Shown: in pieces, positions 31,732 through 32,727 of the stretch
Numbering within the stretch: position 1 is the stretch's first letter
Layout: each line of letters opens with the position of its first letter
Assembly (NCBI GenBank): GCA_964535025.1
Contig: CAZHRW010000004.1
Coordinates: 1 to 32,727, forward strand
Reading direction: 5' to 3'
Origin: JAAYZK01 sp964535025
Lineage (GTDB): Bacteria > Planctomycetota > Phycisphaerae > SM23-33 > FEN-1343
Length of the DNA: 32,727 nucleotides
Translations under genes and position numbers: made by a program
The notes under the pieces: generated by a model
Database searches by the model: none
What the model was told of the DNA's origin: nothing
The model's input: the letters and a program-made list of their open reading frames with translations, nothing else

Positions 31732-32727
31732 GGCCGCCAGAGCATCAGGACGCGGGGGATCTGGATCTCGTCGAGCAGGTCCGCGTCGATCGTCACGCCG
31801 GCGGCCTCGGAGGCCTTGGCGCCCATCAGCATCTGCGTCAACGAGTAGCGGGGCTGATAGCGCACGACGTGCGGGCGGGTCAGTTTCGCCTGGCCGGCGG
31901 CGCCGTCGATGGCGTCGGCGAGGTAGCCGATGCTGTCGACGAGCTTCTTATCCTTCGCCTGTACGCCGACCCAGGTTTTCCCGTTGGCCAGGGCCTCGAC
32001 CTCCTGGCGGGTAAGCATCGTCCGCCCCTCGGTCACGGCCTGGACGAACAGCCCCTGGACGGTGTCGAGCAGGTCCTGGAACTCGGCCAGGACCGCCTCG
32101 CTGGGCTCTTCGAAGGGGTTGAGCCCCGCCTTGTACTGTTGCGACTGCGTCGAGCGCCTCACGATCATCTTCATGCCGATCTTTTCCATCGTGCCCACGA
32201 GAATGGGCATCTGGGCGATCACGCCGATCGAGCCGGTGATGGTGGTCGGCTCGGCGTAGATCGCATCGGCCGGCGCTGACACATAATAGCCTCCGCTGGC
32301 GGCCACGCCGCCCATGGAGACGACGACGGTCTTGTCGGCGGCCTTGAGCTTCTTCATCAACGCGTACATCTCGTCGCTGGGCGCCACGGCCCCGCCAGGG
32401 CTGTTGACGCGGACGACGACGGCCTTGACGTCGTTGTCGTCCGTGACCTCGCGGACAAACGTATCGAACCGCCGCGCCTGTTCGGGCGTGATCAGCCCCT
32501 GCACCTCGAACAGGGCGATCGTCTCGGACGGGTCGCCCTCGGTGATGACCTCCGTCCGCATCGTCCCGCCCACCGAGGCCGAAACCATCACCAGCAGGTA
32601 GACGTTCAACAGGATCGAGATAATCAACACGCTGCTGACCAGCCCCACGAACAGCCGTCCGATCAGGTTGCCGGCGGGTTGCTTCATCTCGATGCGGATC
32701 GGCTGGTTCGCCTGCGGCGGCGGCGGG
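31728..32727 (-). CDS. sppA: Signal peptide peptidase SppA (S49 serine protease), 5' end beyond window
   Basis: A membrane-anchored S49 protease that degrades cleaved signal peptides. From ATG 32687 (319 residues): membrane helix about 12-34, SPGGAVAPSDEMY (96-108), nucleophile Ser131 in GGVAASGGYYVSAPAD, TGSIGVI, and the general-base Lys186 in QQYKAGLNPFEE. The Ser-Lys dyad is therefore intact. The frame stays open upstream to the window edge, reading PPPPQANQPIRIE, and the ATG at 32687 lacks a ribosome site. A Pro-rich cytoplasmic extension is usual in related proteins, so the true start probably lies outside. It is coupled to the DUF4159/toroid gene downstream. Confidence 0.93.
   Translation of the reverse strand, partial: PPPPQANQPIRIEMKQPAGNLIGRLFVGLVSSVLIISILLNVYLLVMVSASVGGTMRTEVITEGDPSETIALFEVQGLITPEQARRFDTFVREVTDDNDVKAVVVRVNSPGGAVAPSDEMYALMKKLKAADKTVVVSMGGVAASGGYYVSAPADAIYAEPTTITGSIGVIAQMPILVGTMEKIGMKMIVRRSTQSQQYKAGLNPFEEPSEAVLAEFQDLLDTVQGLFVQAVTEGRTMLTRQEVEALANGKTWVGVQAKDKKLVDSIGYLADAIDGAAGQAKLTRPHVVRYQPRYSLTQMLMGAKASEAAGVTIDADLLDEIQIPRVLMLWRP

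Noticed and set aside
29614..31848. Rightward 744-codon frame over the DUF4159 gene
   Set aside because: Shadow; the leftward protein has a signal peptide and repeat structure.
1..32727. CRISPR arrays, tRNA, rRNA, insertion sequences, phage genes
   Set aside because: Looked for on both strands by eye; no spaced repeats, cloverleaf-like genes, transposases or phage proteins were recognised.

Overview
The window looks like a chromosomal segment of a free-living, flagellated, high-GC (by eye about two-thirds G+C or more) Gram-negative bacterium, most likely a planctomycete and perhaps of the Phycisphaerae type. The hints are the DUF4159/toroid secreted protein, several lipoproteins, the planctomycete-like flagellin, a Nif3-like remnant, rubrerythrin/rubredoxin and a 2-hydroxyacyl-CoA dehydratase-type activase. 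This placement is inference, because there is no rRNA or marker alignment. No phage, insertion sequence, CRISPR array, tRNA or rRNA was recognised.

Left part (1-9.4 kb): a leftward operon runs from a good sigma70-type promoter near 3.25 kb through a 101-aa hypothetical and a PQQ-propeller lipoprotein to purH, which is cut by the window edge. Next to it are a leftward LuxR-type response regulator with its own promoter and, divergently, fhs (formate-THF ligase), preceded by a CRP/FNR-family-like palindrome. Fhs makes the 10-formyl-THF that PurH consumes. A two-hairpin intergenic repeat separates fhs from the convergent truD. truD and parB diverge around two parS sites, one of them just downstream of the apparent parB promoter. 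A pseudo-receiver gene follows.

Middle (9.4-15.3 kb): the most distinctive block. A rubrerythrin is followed by nqrB-C-D-E-F (Na+-translocating NADH:acceptor oxidoreductase genes with no nqrA), a conserved 150-aa protein of unknown function, and two overlapping rubredoxin genes. Most junctions overlap by a few bases, so the block looks like one transcription unit. A 24-bp palindrome repeat interrupts it between nqrE and nqrF. The obvious hypothesis is a membrane ion pump coupled to a rubredoxin/rubrerythrin electron chain instead of, or as well as, quinone.

15.3-22.8 kb (leftward genes): a truncated Nif3-like fragment with a lipoprotein upstream, then an HgdB/D-component-like iron-sulfur protein and a 1038-aa tandem-activase-DUF2229 protein (ATP-driven low-potential electron transfer), then a flagellin with its own terminator.

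Right part (22.9-32.7 kb): leftward genes for a cation-chloride cotransporter-like permease, an alginate-lyase-family protein and an unknown 226-aa protein. A rightward set follows: a potassium-channel-like stub lacking the selectivity filter, a DUF547 lipoprotein, an MlaE-type permease without partner subunits, and a DUF962/Mpo1-like membrane protein. The last set converges stop-to-stop with the leftward pair sppA and the DUF4159/toroid protein.
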